Assembly: GCA_963992225.1 (NCBI GenBank)
Contig: CAXDTK010000087.1
Span: 1 to 17,837 of the forward strand
DNA: 17,837 nt
Reading direction: 5' to 3'
Origin: Pelomonas sp963992225
GTDB taxonomy: Bacteria; Pseudomonadota; Gammaproteobacteria; Burkholderiales; Burkholderiaceae_C
Positions 1-7,041 of the stretch are shown here, piece after piece. Position 1 is the first letter of the stretch, and every line of letters starts with the position of its first letter. The notes beneath the pieces are model-generated. The model searched no databases, was not told where the DNA came from, and saw only the letters and a list, made by a program, of their open reading frames with translations. The translations under genes and the position numbers were made by a program.

Positions 1-48
1 CGAGCTAGGAGTCCGTCTCGTGGGCTCGGAGATGTGTATAAGAGACAG
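1..48. other. Untrimmed Illumina Nextera i7 adapter (not genomic)
   Basis: Bases 15-29 read GTCTCGTGGGCTCGG and bases 30-48 read AGATGTGTATAAGAGACAG, the Nextera read-2 sequence ending in the 19-bp Tn5 mosaic end. Bases 7-14 (AGGAGTCC) match the i7 index N705 as written in the primer. Bases 1-6 (CGAGCT) match the end of the P7 primer (CGAGAT) with one mismatch. The contig therefore really begins at base 49. Translations through this stretch give the database contaminant peptides SLIHISEPTR on the minus strand and GSEMCIRDS on the plus strand, so neither should be read as protein. Confidence 0.97.
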
Positions 49-1179
49 TTCCATGGGAGGCGGGGGCGCTGCGGGAACGTTGATCAACGGCGCTCTGGCC
101 TCCTCCTGCGCCTGGGGGTCCAGCATGTCGCGCTGCGGGCCGGCCCGGTTGTTCATCTGCCACGCCGCCATGGCTGCCCCTGTTGCCAAGGTACCGGCCG
201 CGATTGCCTTCAGCGGCGGCGGGCCGTAGCTCAGCTCGGCCGCCAGCATCCCCTCCGCAACGGGGGCGAGCCTGACCAGCAAGGGGATCGTCCCGACGCC
301 GGCCAACTGATCCGCTGCATTGACTGCGCCGCCCGCCGAAGCGCCGGCTTCCGATGACCGTTGCCCTGTCACGAGGACCGGCTCCAGTCGCGCCACGTCA
401 ACGGGTGCGCTCACCCAGCCCACTTCCGCACCGTCGGCGTCGAACGTGCGGTAGTAAACCTGCCCGTCCTGGTCGCGGTAGGGAACACCGCTGCCTGCAC
501 GGCCGTCGGGTGTGGTCGGCGTGAATTCATTGGGCAGCGGTGGCAGGTCGTGGGCCAGCGTGAGGTTGGCGTATCCGCCCGCAGGCGCATGGCCCGGCAA
601 GCCGGCCACCGGGCGATACCGTGCGTCGTAGATGGAAGGTGTGGCGTCCGCTCGCTGCATCTCCGCGACGGCAGCGGGGCTCTGGTCTCCCGCCGCGGAC
701 GGCGGGCCCTCCGGCGCCAAAGCCTGTGCGCTGTCGGGCGCAGGCTGGAAGGGCCGGGCCTCTGGCGCAGCCGGCGCATCGGCAGCCACAGTCTCCGCTG
801 ATGGCAGGTCCGGCTGGGCGGGTCCTGTGGCATGGCCCGAATCTTTCTCAATGTTCTCGGTCCCGTCGCCACCCTCAGGATCGTTCGCCAGATTGGCGGC
901 CATCTCAAGTTCCAGCCGGTGCACCTCAGCGCTGGTCAGGTCGAAAGCCATCTCCGACGCGTAGTCCAGGAAGCCTTCGCTGATGCCGTGATGAAAGGTG
1001 TCGATCCGGCCGAGTTGCAGGCGCGCGTTATCGAGCGCGTTGGCGAGGTCGGATTCATCCCGCTGCGTGGGGCGCAACGTCCGCTCAGTCCATGCGTCGT
1101 GCCGAGCCACGAAGGCGGCGTCGGCGCTGCGGTCGGCCTCAATGTCATGGCCGATATCGGGCGGTTCCGGCAGCGTTGG
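49..1179 (-). CDS. Hypothetical protein, downstream part of an interrupted gene, cut by the contig end
   Basis: I do not recognise this protein. The minus-strand frame is open for 377 genomic codons, from just after a TAG at 1180-1182 to the adapter at base 48. It is in the same frame as the 81-codon piece upstream, so the two are probably one gene of at least 459 codons. The first half is acidic and charged (for example residues reading DIEADRSADAAF). A Pro/Ala-rich linker follows, then a stretch containing YDARYRPVAG and DQDGQVYYRTFDADGAEVGW. After the motif LEPVLVTGQR come small-residue hydrophobic segments (GTIPLLVRLAPVAEGML and AIAAGTLATGAAMAAW) that could cross a membrane. The C-terminus is missing. 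No start after the TAG has a Shine-Dalgarno sequence; the first candidate is a GTG at 1110. The linker-plus-hydrophobic layout resembles polymorphic toxins or secreted effectors, but that is only inference. Confidence 0.6.
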
Positions 1180-1425
1180 CTAGCCAGGGTTGCCGGCTGG
1201 GTCAGACGTCACGCCCGGCGTGTGAGCCCCGGTCGGGGCCGTGGGCGGTGGGGTGTTGACCCAACCGAGCGCCTGCTGCGCCATCTCGCTCAACGTCTGG
1301 CTGGGACCGTCCAGCGGCGGGGTAGTGGCTGGCTCTGCGAACTCGCCGGGGTGCTCTGCAAGCGCAAGCGGCTCATGCGGCTCCAACGCTTCAAAGTGAC
1401 CTGGGCCGTAGCTGTCCAAGCGCAT
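1180..1425 (-). CDS. Hypothetical protein, N-terminal 81 codons before an in-frame TAG
   Basis: The ATG at 1425 is preceded by AGGGAGA (1431-1437 on the complement) with a short 5-nt gap, a good ribosome binding site, so translation very probably starts here. The 81-residue product is acidic and proline-rich (MRLDSYGPGHFEALEPHEPL at the start, then a run with NTPPPTAPTG) and has no signal peptide or recognisable domain. It ends at TAG 1180-1182, after which the same frame stays open for hundreds of codons. I read it as the N-terminus of a longer gene broken by a nonsense mutation, a sequencing error or, less likely, a read-through codon. It could instead be a genuine small protein. It is divergent from flhA and shares the 263-nt gap at 1426-1688. 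Confidence 0.55.
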   Translation of the reverse strand: MRLDSYGPGHFEALEPHEPLALAEHPGEFAEPATTPPLDGPSQTLSEMAQQALGWVNTPPPTAPTGAHTPGVTSDPAGNPG

Positions 1426-1688
1426 GGAGTTCTCCCTGGGGTATGCAACCCGGTCATTGAAGCGTGCGCCCCCGGGTCAGGCCATTGCGGCCGCTCCCAT
1501 TTCGACGGGGTTGCGTGCTGGGGTTGGCCGCAATGGTTGCCGTCTCCAGCCCCGGGATTGACCGCGAATCCCCCCGCATTTCCGGCTCAAGTTTCCGACC
1601 CCGCCCAGAACAATGGCGTCCGGGGTGGACTGGGCCGCATGGCGCCCGGCCCCCGATCCGAACCTTCGCCTCACTCCCGCACCGCTCC
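1426..1688. other. Divergent intergenic region upstream of flhA
   Basis: These 263 nt separate the left-edge gene from flhA and should hold both promoters. I see no convincing sigma-70 or sigma-54 site on either strand and no strong ribosome binding site in front of flhA. The clear structure is the inverted repeat listed separately. A TCAAGTTT at 1587-1594 looks like a sigma-28 -35 box, but the best -10 partner (GCCCAGAA, 1603-1610) is only 8 nt away where 10-12 is expected. flhB, which often precedes flhA, is not here. Confidence 0.5.
1482..1536. repeat. Perfect 11-bp inverted repeat upstream of flhA
   Basis: CCATTGCGGCC at 1482-1492 is the exact reverse complement of GGCCGCAATGG at 1526-1536, with 33 nt between. 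The arms lie about 55-110 nt outside the left gene's start and 150-200 nt before flhA. They could be a looping operator, a binding site for a dimeric regulator, or a hairpin in a long flhA leader. No poly-T follows, so it is not a standard terminator. Confidence 0.5.
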
Positions 1689-3779
1689 ATGAACGAGTTG
1701 CTCGCCAAGCTGCAATCCCTGCTCGGTCCGCGCGCCGGCGTCATCGCCGCGCTGGGCGCGCCGGTGGCCGTGCTGCTGGTGCTGTCGATGATGGTGCTGC
1801 CGCTGCCGCCGTTCGCGCTGGACCTGCTGTTCACCTTCAACATCGCAATGGCCGTGATGGTGATGATGGTGGCCGCCCACATGGTGCGGCCGCTGGACTT
1901 CGCGGCCTTCCCGACCGTGCTGCTGCTGACCACGCTGATGCGGCTGTCGCTGAACGTCGCGTCCACCCGCGTGGTGCTGCTGGAAGGCCACACCGGCACC
2001 GGCGCGGCCGGCAAGGTGATCGAGGCCTTCGGCCACTTCCTGATCGGCGGCAACTTCGCGGTCGGCCTGATCGTGTTCGCGATCCTGGTGGTCATCAACT
2101 TCATCGTGGTCACCAAGGGCGCGGAGCGCATCGCCGAGGTCGGCGCCCGCTTCACGCTGGACGCCATGCCCGGCAAGCAGATGGCGGTGGACGCCGACCT
2201 GAACGCCGGCCTCATCAACGAGGCCGAGGCCAAGCGCCGCCGCGCCGAGCTGGGTGACGAGGCGGACTTCTTCGGCTCCATGGACGGTGCCAGCAAGTTC
2301 GTGCGCGGCGACGCCATTGCCGGCATGCTGATCCTGGCGATCAACATCGTCGGCGGCTTCATCATCGGCATCGCGCAGCACAACCTCAGCGCCAGCCAGG
2401 CCGCCAACAGCTACATCCTGCTGGCCGTGGGCGACGCGCTGGTGGCCCAGGTGCCGGCGCTGCTGATCTCGGTGGCCGCGGCCATGGTGGTGTCGCGCGT
2501 GGGCACCGACAAGGACATCGGCAGCCAGATCGGCCGCCAGGTGTTCGGCTCGGCCAAGTCGCTGGCCATCACGGCGGGCGTCATCGGCGCGCTGGGCCTG
2601 ATCCCCGGCATGCCGCATGTGGTGTTCCTGCTGATGGCCGCCGGCCTGGGCTACCTGGCCTACTGGCTGCGCGCCAAGGAGCAGGCGCTGGAGGCCGCCA
2701 AGGCCGTCAAGCCCATCATGCCCAGCAGCGAAGGCGCCGGCGAGGCCAGCTGGGAAGACCTGGTGCCGGTGGACACGCTGGGCCTGGAGGTGGGCTACCG
2801 CCTCATCACGCTGGTCGACAAGGGCAAGGAGGGCGACCTGCTGTCCCGCATCAAGGGCGTGCGGCGCAAGTTCGCGCAGGAGGTGGGTTTCCTGCCGCCG
2901 CCGGTGCACATCCGCGACAACCTGGAGCTGCGCCCCAGCCAGTACCGCATCTCGCTGCGCGGCGCCGTGGTCGGCGAGGCGGAGGCCTTCCCCGGCATGT
3001 GGCTGGCCATCAACCCCGGCCATGCGACGCAGAAGCTCATCGGCACGCAGACGACGGACCCCGCCTTCGGCCTGCCGGCGGTGTGGATCGAGGAGCGGCA
3101 GAAGGAGATGGCCCAAATGAGCGGGTTTACGGTGGTTGATTGCTCGACCGTCGTGGCCACGCACCTCTCACACTTGATGCAAGTGCACGCGGCCCGCTTG
3201 TTGGGACGCGTGGAGACGCAGGCCCTGGTGGAACACCTCACCAAGCAGGCACCCCAACTGATCGAAGACGTGATTCCCAAGATGGTCGGCATCGCCACAC
3301 TGCAACGCGTGCTCCAGCTGCTGCTGGAGGAGGGCGTGCACATCCGCGACATGCGCTCCATCGTCGAGTCCGTCGCCGAGAACGCCGCCACCGTGACCGA
3401 CCCGGCCGAGCTGGCCCGGCGCATCCGCATGCACATCGCGCCGGCCATCGTGCAGCAGATCTACGGCTCCATCAAGGAGCTGGACGTCATCGCGCTGGAG
3501 CCCGAGTTGGAGCGCCTCGTCACGCAGGCCTTGAATTCGCCGCATGGCGCCGCGCTGGACCCGGGCGTGGCCGACACGCTGGCCCGCAGCGCCGCCGACA
3601 CGGCCCAGAAGCAGGAAGACCGCGGCGTGCCCGCCACGCTGCTGGTGCCCGACCTGATCCGCGCGCCCATGGCCCGCCTGTTGAAACGGGCCGCTCCGCG
3701 GCTCAAGGTGCTGGGCCACAGCGAGATCCCTGAGACCCACACCATCCGCATCGGCTCCATCATTGGAGGTACAGCATGA
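1689..3779 (+). CDS. flhA: Flagellar biosynthesis protein FlhA (type III export gate)
   Basis: FlhA forms the nonameric export gate of the flagellar secretion system. Its membrane half conducts protons and its cytoplasmic half docks chaperone-substrate complexes. The 696-residue length is usual for the family. The N-terminal half has repeated hydrophobic segments (VAVLLVLSMMVLPL, LIVFAILVVINFIVV, MLILAINIVGGFIIG). The FHIPEP-family hallmark RLSLNVASTRVVL lies near residue 90, and the conserved loop with MPGKQMAVDADLNAG follows. The C-terminal half has the substrate-binding region (IRDNLELRPSQYRI, HLSHLMQVHAARLLGR). I chose the ATG at 1689 because it gives the normal N-terminus MNELLAKLQ; the frame is open further upstream from a GTG, which would add 75 unlikely residues. 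No clear Shine-Dalgarno sequence precedes the ATG. The stop overlaps the flhF start (ATGA). Codon usage changes abruptly between 3111 and 3305. Confidence 0.97.
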   Translation: MNELLAKLQSLLGPRAGVIAALGAPVAVLLVLSMMVLPLPPFALDLLFTFNIAMAVMVMMVAAHMVRPLDFAAFPTVLLLTTLMRLSLNVASTRVVLLEGHTGTGAAGKVIEAFGHFLIGGNFAVGLIVFAILVVINFIVVTKGAERIAEVGARFTLDAMPGKQMAVDADLNAGLINEAEAKRRRAELGDEADFFGSMDGASKFVRGDAIAGMLILAINIVGGFIIGIAQHNLSASQAANSYILLAVGDALVAQVPALLISVAAAMVVSRVGTDKDIGSQIGRQVFGSAKSLAITAGVIGALGLIPGMPHVVFLLMAAGLGYLAYWLRAKEQALEAAKAVKPIMPSSEGAGEASWEDLVPVDTLGLEVGYRLITLVDKGKEGDLLSRIKGVRRKFAQEVGFLPPPVHIRDNLELRPSQYRISLRGAVVGEAEAFPGMWLAINPGHATQKLIGTQTTDPAFGLPAVWIEERQKEMAQMSGFTVVDCSTVVATHLSHLMQVHAARLLGRVETQALVEHLTKQAPQLIEDVIPKMVGIATLQRVLQLLLEEGVHIRDMRSIVESVAENAATVTDPAELARRIRMHIAPAIVQQIYGSIKELDVIALEPELERLVTQALNSPHGAALDPGVADTLARSAADTAQKQEDRGVPATLLVPDLIRAPMARLLKRAAPRLKVLGHSEIPETHTIRIGSIIGGTA

Positions 3780-5440
3780 ATGTCCGCAAATTCACCGCCC
3801 GCACATCTCGCGAGGCGCTGACCCTGGTCAAGCAGGCTTTCGGCCCCGACGCGGTGGTGCTGTCCAACAAGAACGTGCCCGAAGGCGTCGAAGTGCTGGC
3901 CATGGCCCCCGAGGGCATGGGCCAGATCGAGCAGATCGCCGCCACCGCGCCGCGCACCGTGGCCCGGCCGCAGCCGCAGGCCCAGCCGGCGCCGCAGCCC
4001 CAACCGTCCGGCCGCGCGCCTTTCTCCGAGCGCGCGCGCCAGGAGCCCAGCTTCAGCGCCCCCGAGGTGCAGGGCGACGTGCAGCAGCTGGCCATGAGCA
4101 CGCTGAACTTCCAGGACTATGTGCGCGAGCGCGTGCTGCGCCGCCGCCAGGCCGAGCTGGCCGGCCAGCCCGACCCGGTCGGCCTGCCCGCTGCGCAGCC
4201 GGCCCCGCAGCAGCCGGCCGCCGCGTCGCTGGACGCCGCCCGTGCCCAGCGCGAGCGCCGCGCCGCCGAGGCGATGGCCGCGCTGGCGCCGCGCCGCGCC
4301 GCGCCGGCTCCCGTGCAGGCGCAGCCCGCCCCGGCCCGTCCGGTGCCCCCGGTGCTGCGCGACGAGATCCGCATCCCGCCGGCGTCCGCCGCGCGCGGCG
4401 TGCCGCAGCTGGGCGACATCGCGACCACCGAGCCGCTGCCGCTGCCCGGCCAGCCCAACGCCAGCCAGCGCAGCCAGATGGACATGGCCGCCGAGCTGCG
4501 CCAGATGCGCGGCCTGATCGAGGAGCGTTTCTCGTCGCTGGCCTTCATGGAGAAGCTGCAGCGCCAGCCCGTGCAGGCGCGCCTGACGCAGAAGCTGCTG
4601 GAGCTGGGCTTCTCGCCCGCGCTGGTGCGCAAGCTGGCCGAGAGCTGCCCGTCCGACTTCCGCGCGGGCTCGCCCGCCGAGCCGGCCGACGAGACCGCCT
4701 GGGCCGCCCATGTGCTGTCGCGCAACCTGCACACCGACGAGGCCGCCCCGGCCATCGAAGACCGCGGTGGCGTGTTCGCGCTGATCGGCTCCACCGGCGT
4801 AGGCAAGACCACCACCACGGCCAAGCTGGCCGCCCATTTCGCCACCAAGTACGGCGCCGGCCAGCTGGGCCTGATCACGCTGGACGCCTACCGCATCGGC
4901 GCCCACGAGCAGCTGCGCGCCTACGGCCGCATCCTGGGCGTGCCGGTGCACACCGCGCATGACCGCGCCTCGCTGGACGACCTGCTGGACCTGCTGTCCA
5001 GCAAGAAGCTGGTGCTGATCGACACCGCCGGCATGGCGCAGCGCGACAGCCGCACGCAGGAGCTGCTGGAGATGCTGGCCCATCCCAGCATCAAGAAGCT
5101 GCTGGTCATCAACGCGGCCCAGCAGGGCGAGACCATCGAGGACGTGGTCAACGCCTGGAAGGGCGCCGCCTGCGAGGGCGTGGTGCTCAGCAAGATCGAC
5201 GAGGCCGTCAAGCTGGCCCCGGCGCTGGACACGCTGATCCGCCACAAGCTCAGGGTGCTGGGCGTGGCCAACGGCCAGCGCGTGCCGGAAGACTGGCACC
5301 GCCTGCCCAGCGTGGCGCTGGTGCAGCGCGCGCTCAAGGGCGCGGCCTCCGGCGCCTGGCGCATGGACAACACCGACGTCAACCTCATCTTCGCCGGCGC
5401 ACCGCTGGCCGATGGGGGCCTGTCCCGCGCGGTCCACTGA
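3776..5440 (+). CDS. flhF: Flagellar SRP-family GTPase FlhF
   Basis: FlhF is an SRP/FtsY-type GTPase that marks the pole and recruits early flagellar parts, setting flagellar position. The 554-residue protein begins with the typical MNVRKFTARTSREALTLVKQ. A long Pro/Gln/Ala-rich linker runs through roughly residues 60-220, and an NG domain makes up the C-terminal half. The GTPase motifs are intact: P-loop GSTGVGKTT from residue 338, LDAYRIGAHEQL around D370, DTAG at 416-419, and SKID with K473 and D475 in place of the usual TKxD. Its ATG overlaps the flhA stop, with GGAGG at 3765-3769 six nt upstream, so the two are translationally coupled. flhG follows 11 nt after its stop. Confidence 0.96.
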   Translation: MNVRKFTARTSREALTLVKQAFGPDAVVLSNKNVPEGVEVLAMAPEGMGQIEQIAATAPRTVARPQPQAQPAPQPQPSGRAPFSERARQEPSFSAPEVQGDVQQLAMSTLNFQDYVRERVLRRRQAELAGQPDPVGLPAAQPAPQQPAAASLDAARAQRERRAAEAMAALAPRRAAPAPVQAQPAPARPVPPVLRDEIRIPPASAARGVPQLGDIATTEPLPLPGQPNASQRSQMDMAAELRQMRGLIEERFSSLAFMEKLQRQPVQARLTQKLLELGFSPALVRKLAESCPSDFRAGSPAEPADETAWAAHVLSRNLHTDEAAPAIEDRGGVFALIGSTGVGKTTTTAKLAAHFATKYGAGQLGLITLDAYRIGAHEQLRAYGRILGVPVHTAHDRASLDDLLDLLSSKKLVLIDTAGMAQRDSRTQELLEMLAHPSIKKLLVINAAQQGETIEDVVNAWKGAACEGVVLSKIDEAVKLAPALDTLIRHKLRVLGVANGQRVPEDWHRLPSVALVQRALKGAASGAWRMDNTDVNLIFAGAPLADGGLSRAVH

Positions 5441-5451
5441 CCGGAGGCCGG

Positions 5452-6231
5452 ATGCTGGAAGACCAAGCCCACGGCCTGCGCCGCCTGTTCGCCGCGTCCA
5501 AGACGCGCTTCGTCCCTGTCGTCAGCAACCCGCGCGTGATGGGCGCCGGCGTGCTGCTGGAAGGCCTGTGCGCCGCGTTCGCCGAGCTGGGGCTGAAGAC
5601 CCTGGTGGTCGATGCCGGCGAGCATTCGCCGCAGCCCTCGGAGCTGGCGCAGGTGGACCTGTCCAACTGCATCGAACGCCTGTCGCCCAGGCTGTCCTAC
5701 CTGGCCGCGCGCGGGCTGCCGCTGCGCCACATCAACGCCAACGGCTCGGCCGCGTCCTTCCTGGAGGCGGTGGCCCATGCGGCCCCCGATGCCGACGTGA
5801 TCCTGCTGCACGCGCCCGCCTCCGAGCTGGCGCGGGTGGTGGCCCTGCGCGAGGTGCGCCCGCTGCTGCTGGCCGACACCGAGCCCGCCAGCGTCACCGA
5901 AGCCTACGCGGGCATGAAATGGCTCACACAACGCGCGGGGCTCATGGTCTACAGTCTGCTGATGGCCTGCCACCCCCAACTGCGCGTGGCCACCCGCATC
6001 GCGCAACAGCTGCACACCTGCGCCGACGGCTTCCTCGGCGCGGTGCTGCGCGACTGGGCCTGCCTGGACCCCAAGACCGCCCACCTGGCGCCGCTCACCC
6101 CCGAGCTGCGCCACCTGGCCCGCGAGCTGCTGCTGGCCGCGCCGCCCGGTGCCGCCATCGACGCCGCCTCCGACGCGACCCCGCTGCGCCCGGCGCGCGC
6201 GCGGTCCGCCCCTTTCCTCGCAGCACACTGA
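5452..6231 (+). CDS. flhG: FlhG/FleN-like MinD-family protein with degenerate ATPase site
   Basis: The position directly after flhF, the 259-residue length and the N-terminus MLEDQAHGLRRLF identify this as FlhG, which limits flagellar number. DQAHGLR (residues 4-10) matches the DQAxxLR motif through which FlhG stimulates the FlhF GTPase. The MinD fold is recognisable: VVSNPRVMGAGVLLEGL at about 23-39 in the P-loop position, then LVVDAGE with D54. However, the P-loop lacks the GKGGVGKT-type lysines and the Walker B/switch region reads VILLHAP (116-122) instead of a DT-rich motif. ATP binding is therefore probably lost. The C-terminal 50 residues are Ala/Pro/Arg-rich. GGAGG at 5443-5447 supports the ATG at 5452. 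A simple MinD-like protein of other function is possible but unlikely beside flhF. Confidence 0.85.
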   Translation: MLEDQAHGLRRLFAASKTRFVPVVSNPRVMGAGVLLEGLCAAFAELGLKTLVVDAGEHSPQPSELAQVDLSNCIERLSPRLSYLAARGLPLRHINANGSAASFLEAVAHAAPDADVILLHAPASELARVVALREVRPLLLADTEPASVTEAYAGMKWLTQRAGLMVYSLLMACHPQLRVATRIAQQLHTCADGFLGAVLRDWACLDPKTAHLAPLTPELRHLARELLLAAPPGAAIDAASDATPLRPARARSAPFLAAH

Positions 6232-6249
6232 ACTGCCGGAGCCCAACAA

Positions 6250-6322
6250 TGCCCCCACGTTCACTTCGTTCACTGCCCCCCAAGGGGGCGCATCAGCCCC
6301 TCCGGGCGGCCGCGCGGAGCTG
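6250..6322. repeat. G+C-rich intergenic repeat element between flhG and fliA
   Basis: This stretch has the sequence TTCGTTCACTGCCCCCCAAG around 6267-6283, with a GCCCCC/GGGGGC hairpin, followed by CAGCCCCTCCGGGCGGCC. The CCCCCCAAGGGG core recurs at 8555-8566 in the receptor/cyclase gap. I recall similar elements as dispersed repeats in Burkholderiales. Its end (GGAG at 6316-6319) supplies the likely ribosome binding site of fliA, so the element has become part of that gene's leader. Confidence 0.6.
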
Positions 6323-6324
6323 AT

Positions 6325-7038
6325 ATGTACACGCCCAAAGGCCGCCTCGACAACAGCACGCTGATCAAGCAGTACAGCCCGCTGGTCCGACGCCTGGCGC
6401 ACCAGATGATCGCCAAGCTGCCGGCCAACGTGGAGGTGGACGACCTGATCCAGGTCGGCCTGATCGGCCTGACCGATGCGCTGTCGCGCTTCGACGCCGA
6501 ACAGGGCGTGCAGTTCGAGACCTTCGCCACCCAGCGCATCCGCGGCGCCATGCTCGACGAGCTGCGCGGCGGCGACTGGATGAGCCGCGGCACGCGCCGC
6601 CAGCAGCGCGAGATCGAGACCGCCGTGCACAAGGTCGAGCAGCGCCTGGGCCGCGCGCCGCGCGAGGACGAGATCGCCGCCGAGATGGGCCTGCCGCTGG
6701 CCGAGTACCAGGAGCTGCTCGGCAAGGTGCGTGGCACCCAGCTGGTCTATCTCGAAGACATGAGCGGCGACGATGGCGACGAGGACTACCTCGACCGCCA
6801 TGTCGCCGACGAGAGTGCCAACCCGGTGGCGCTGCTGCAGGACCACCGCATGCGCGAGGCGCTGGTGGCGGCCATCAAGAACCTGCCCGAGCGCGAGCAG
6901 TTCGTGATGAGCATGTACTACGAGCACGACATGAACCTCAAGGAGATCGCGGCCGTGCTCAAGGTCACGGAGTCGCGCGTCTGCCAGTTGCACAGTCAGT
7001 CCATCGCAAGGTTGCGCGTTAAGCTGAGGGACTGGTAA
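6325..7038 (+). CDS. fliA: RNA polymerase sigma factor FliA (sigma-28)
   Basis: FliA directs transcription of late flagellar and chemotaxis genes and is held inactive by FlgM until the hook is complete. The 237 residues match the family length. Region 2 runs from YSPLVRRLAHQMIAKLP through DDLIQVGLIGLTDALSRFD to FETFATQRIRGAMLDELR. Region 3 holds VHKVEQRLGRAPREDEIAAE. Region 4 holds LPEREQFVMSMYY and the helix-turn-helix LKEIAAVLKVTESRVCQLHS near the C-terminus. The ATG at 6325 has GGAG at 6316-6319, five nt upstream, inside the end of the repeat element. No terminator is evident before the chemoreceptor gene 42 nt downstream, so the two are probably cotranscribed. Confidence 0.97.
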   Translation: MYTPKGRLDNSTLIKQYSPLVRRLAHQMIAKLPANVEVDDLIQVGLIGLTDALSRFDAEQGVQFETFATQRIRGAMLDELRGGDWMSRGTRRQQREIETAVHKVEQRLGRAPREDEIAAEMGLPLAEYQELLGKVRGTQLVYLEDMSGDDGDEDYLDRHVADESANPVALLQDHRMREALVAAIKNLPEREQFVMSMYYEHDMNLKEIAAVLKVTESRVCQLHSQSIARLRVKLRDW

Positions 7039-7041
7039 ACA

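Noticed and set aside
1525..1540. Possible sigma-54 promoter (TGGCC...TTGCC)
   Set aside because: GG and GC are separated by 11 nt instead of 10, and the sequence is part of the inverted repeat.
1587..1610. Possible sigma-28 promoter (TCAAGTTT then GCCCAGAA)
   Set aside because: The -35-like box is good, but the spacer is 8 nt where sigma-28 needs about 10-12, and a -10 box at the correct spacing matches poorly.
1464..1688. Upstream GTG extension of flhA by 75 codons
   Set aside because: The ATG at 1689 gives the family's usual N-terminus and length; the extension is low-complexity Arg/Pro sequence with no homology I recognise.
832..1692. Long plus-strand frame across the left-edge gene and the flhA upstream region
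   Set aside because: It runs antisense to a minus-strand frame that has a good ribosome binding site and coding-like composition, and its own start has no ribosome binding site. The translation is Arg/Trp/Gly-rich, as expected of a shadow frame in G+C-rich DNA.
3461..5437. 658-codon minus-strand frame opposite flhA and flhF
   Set aside because: flhA and flhF are unmistakable on the other strand. Long antisense frames arise from the strong G/C bias at third positions, and the Gly/His/Arg/Gln-rich product is typical of such shadows.
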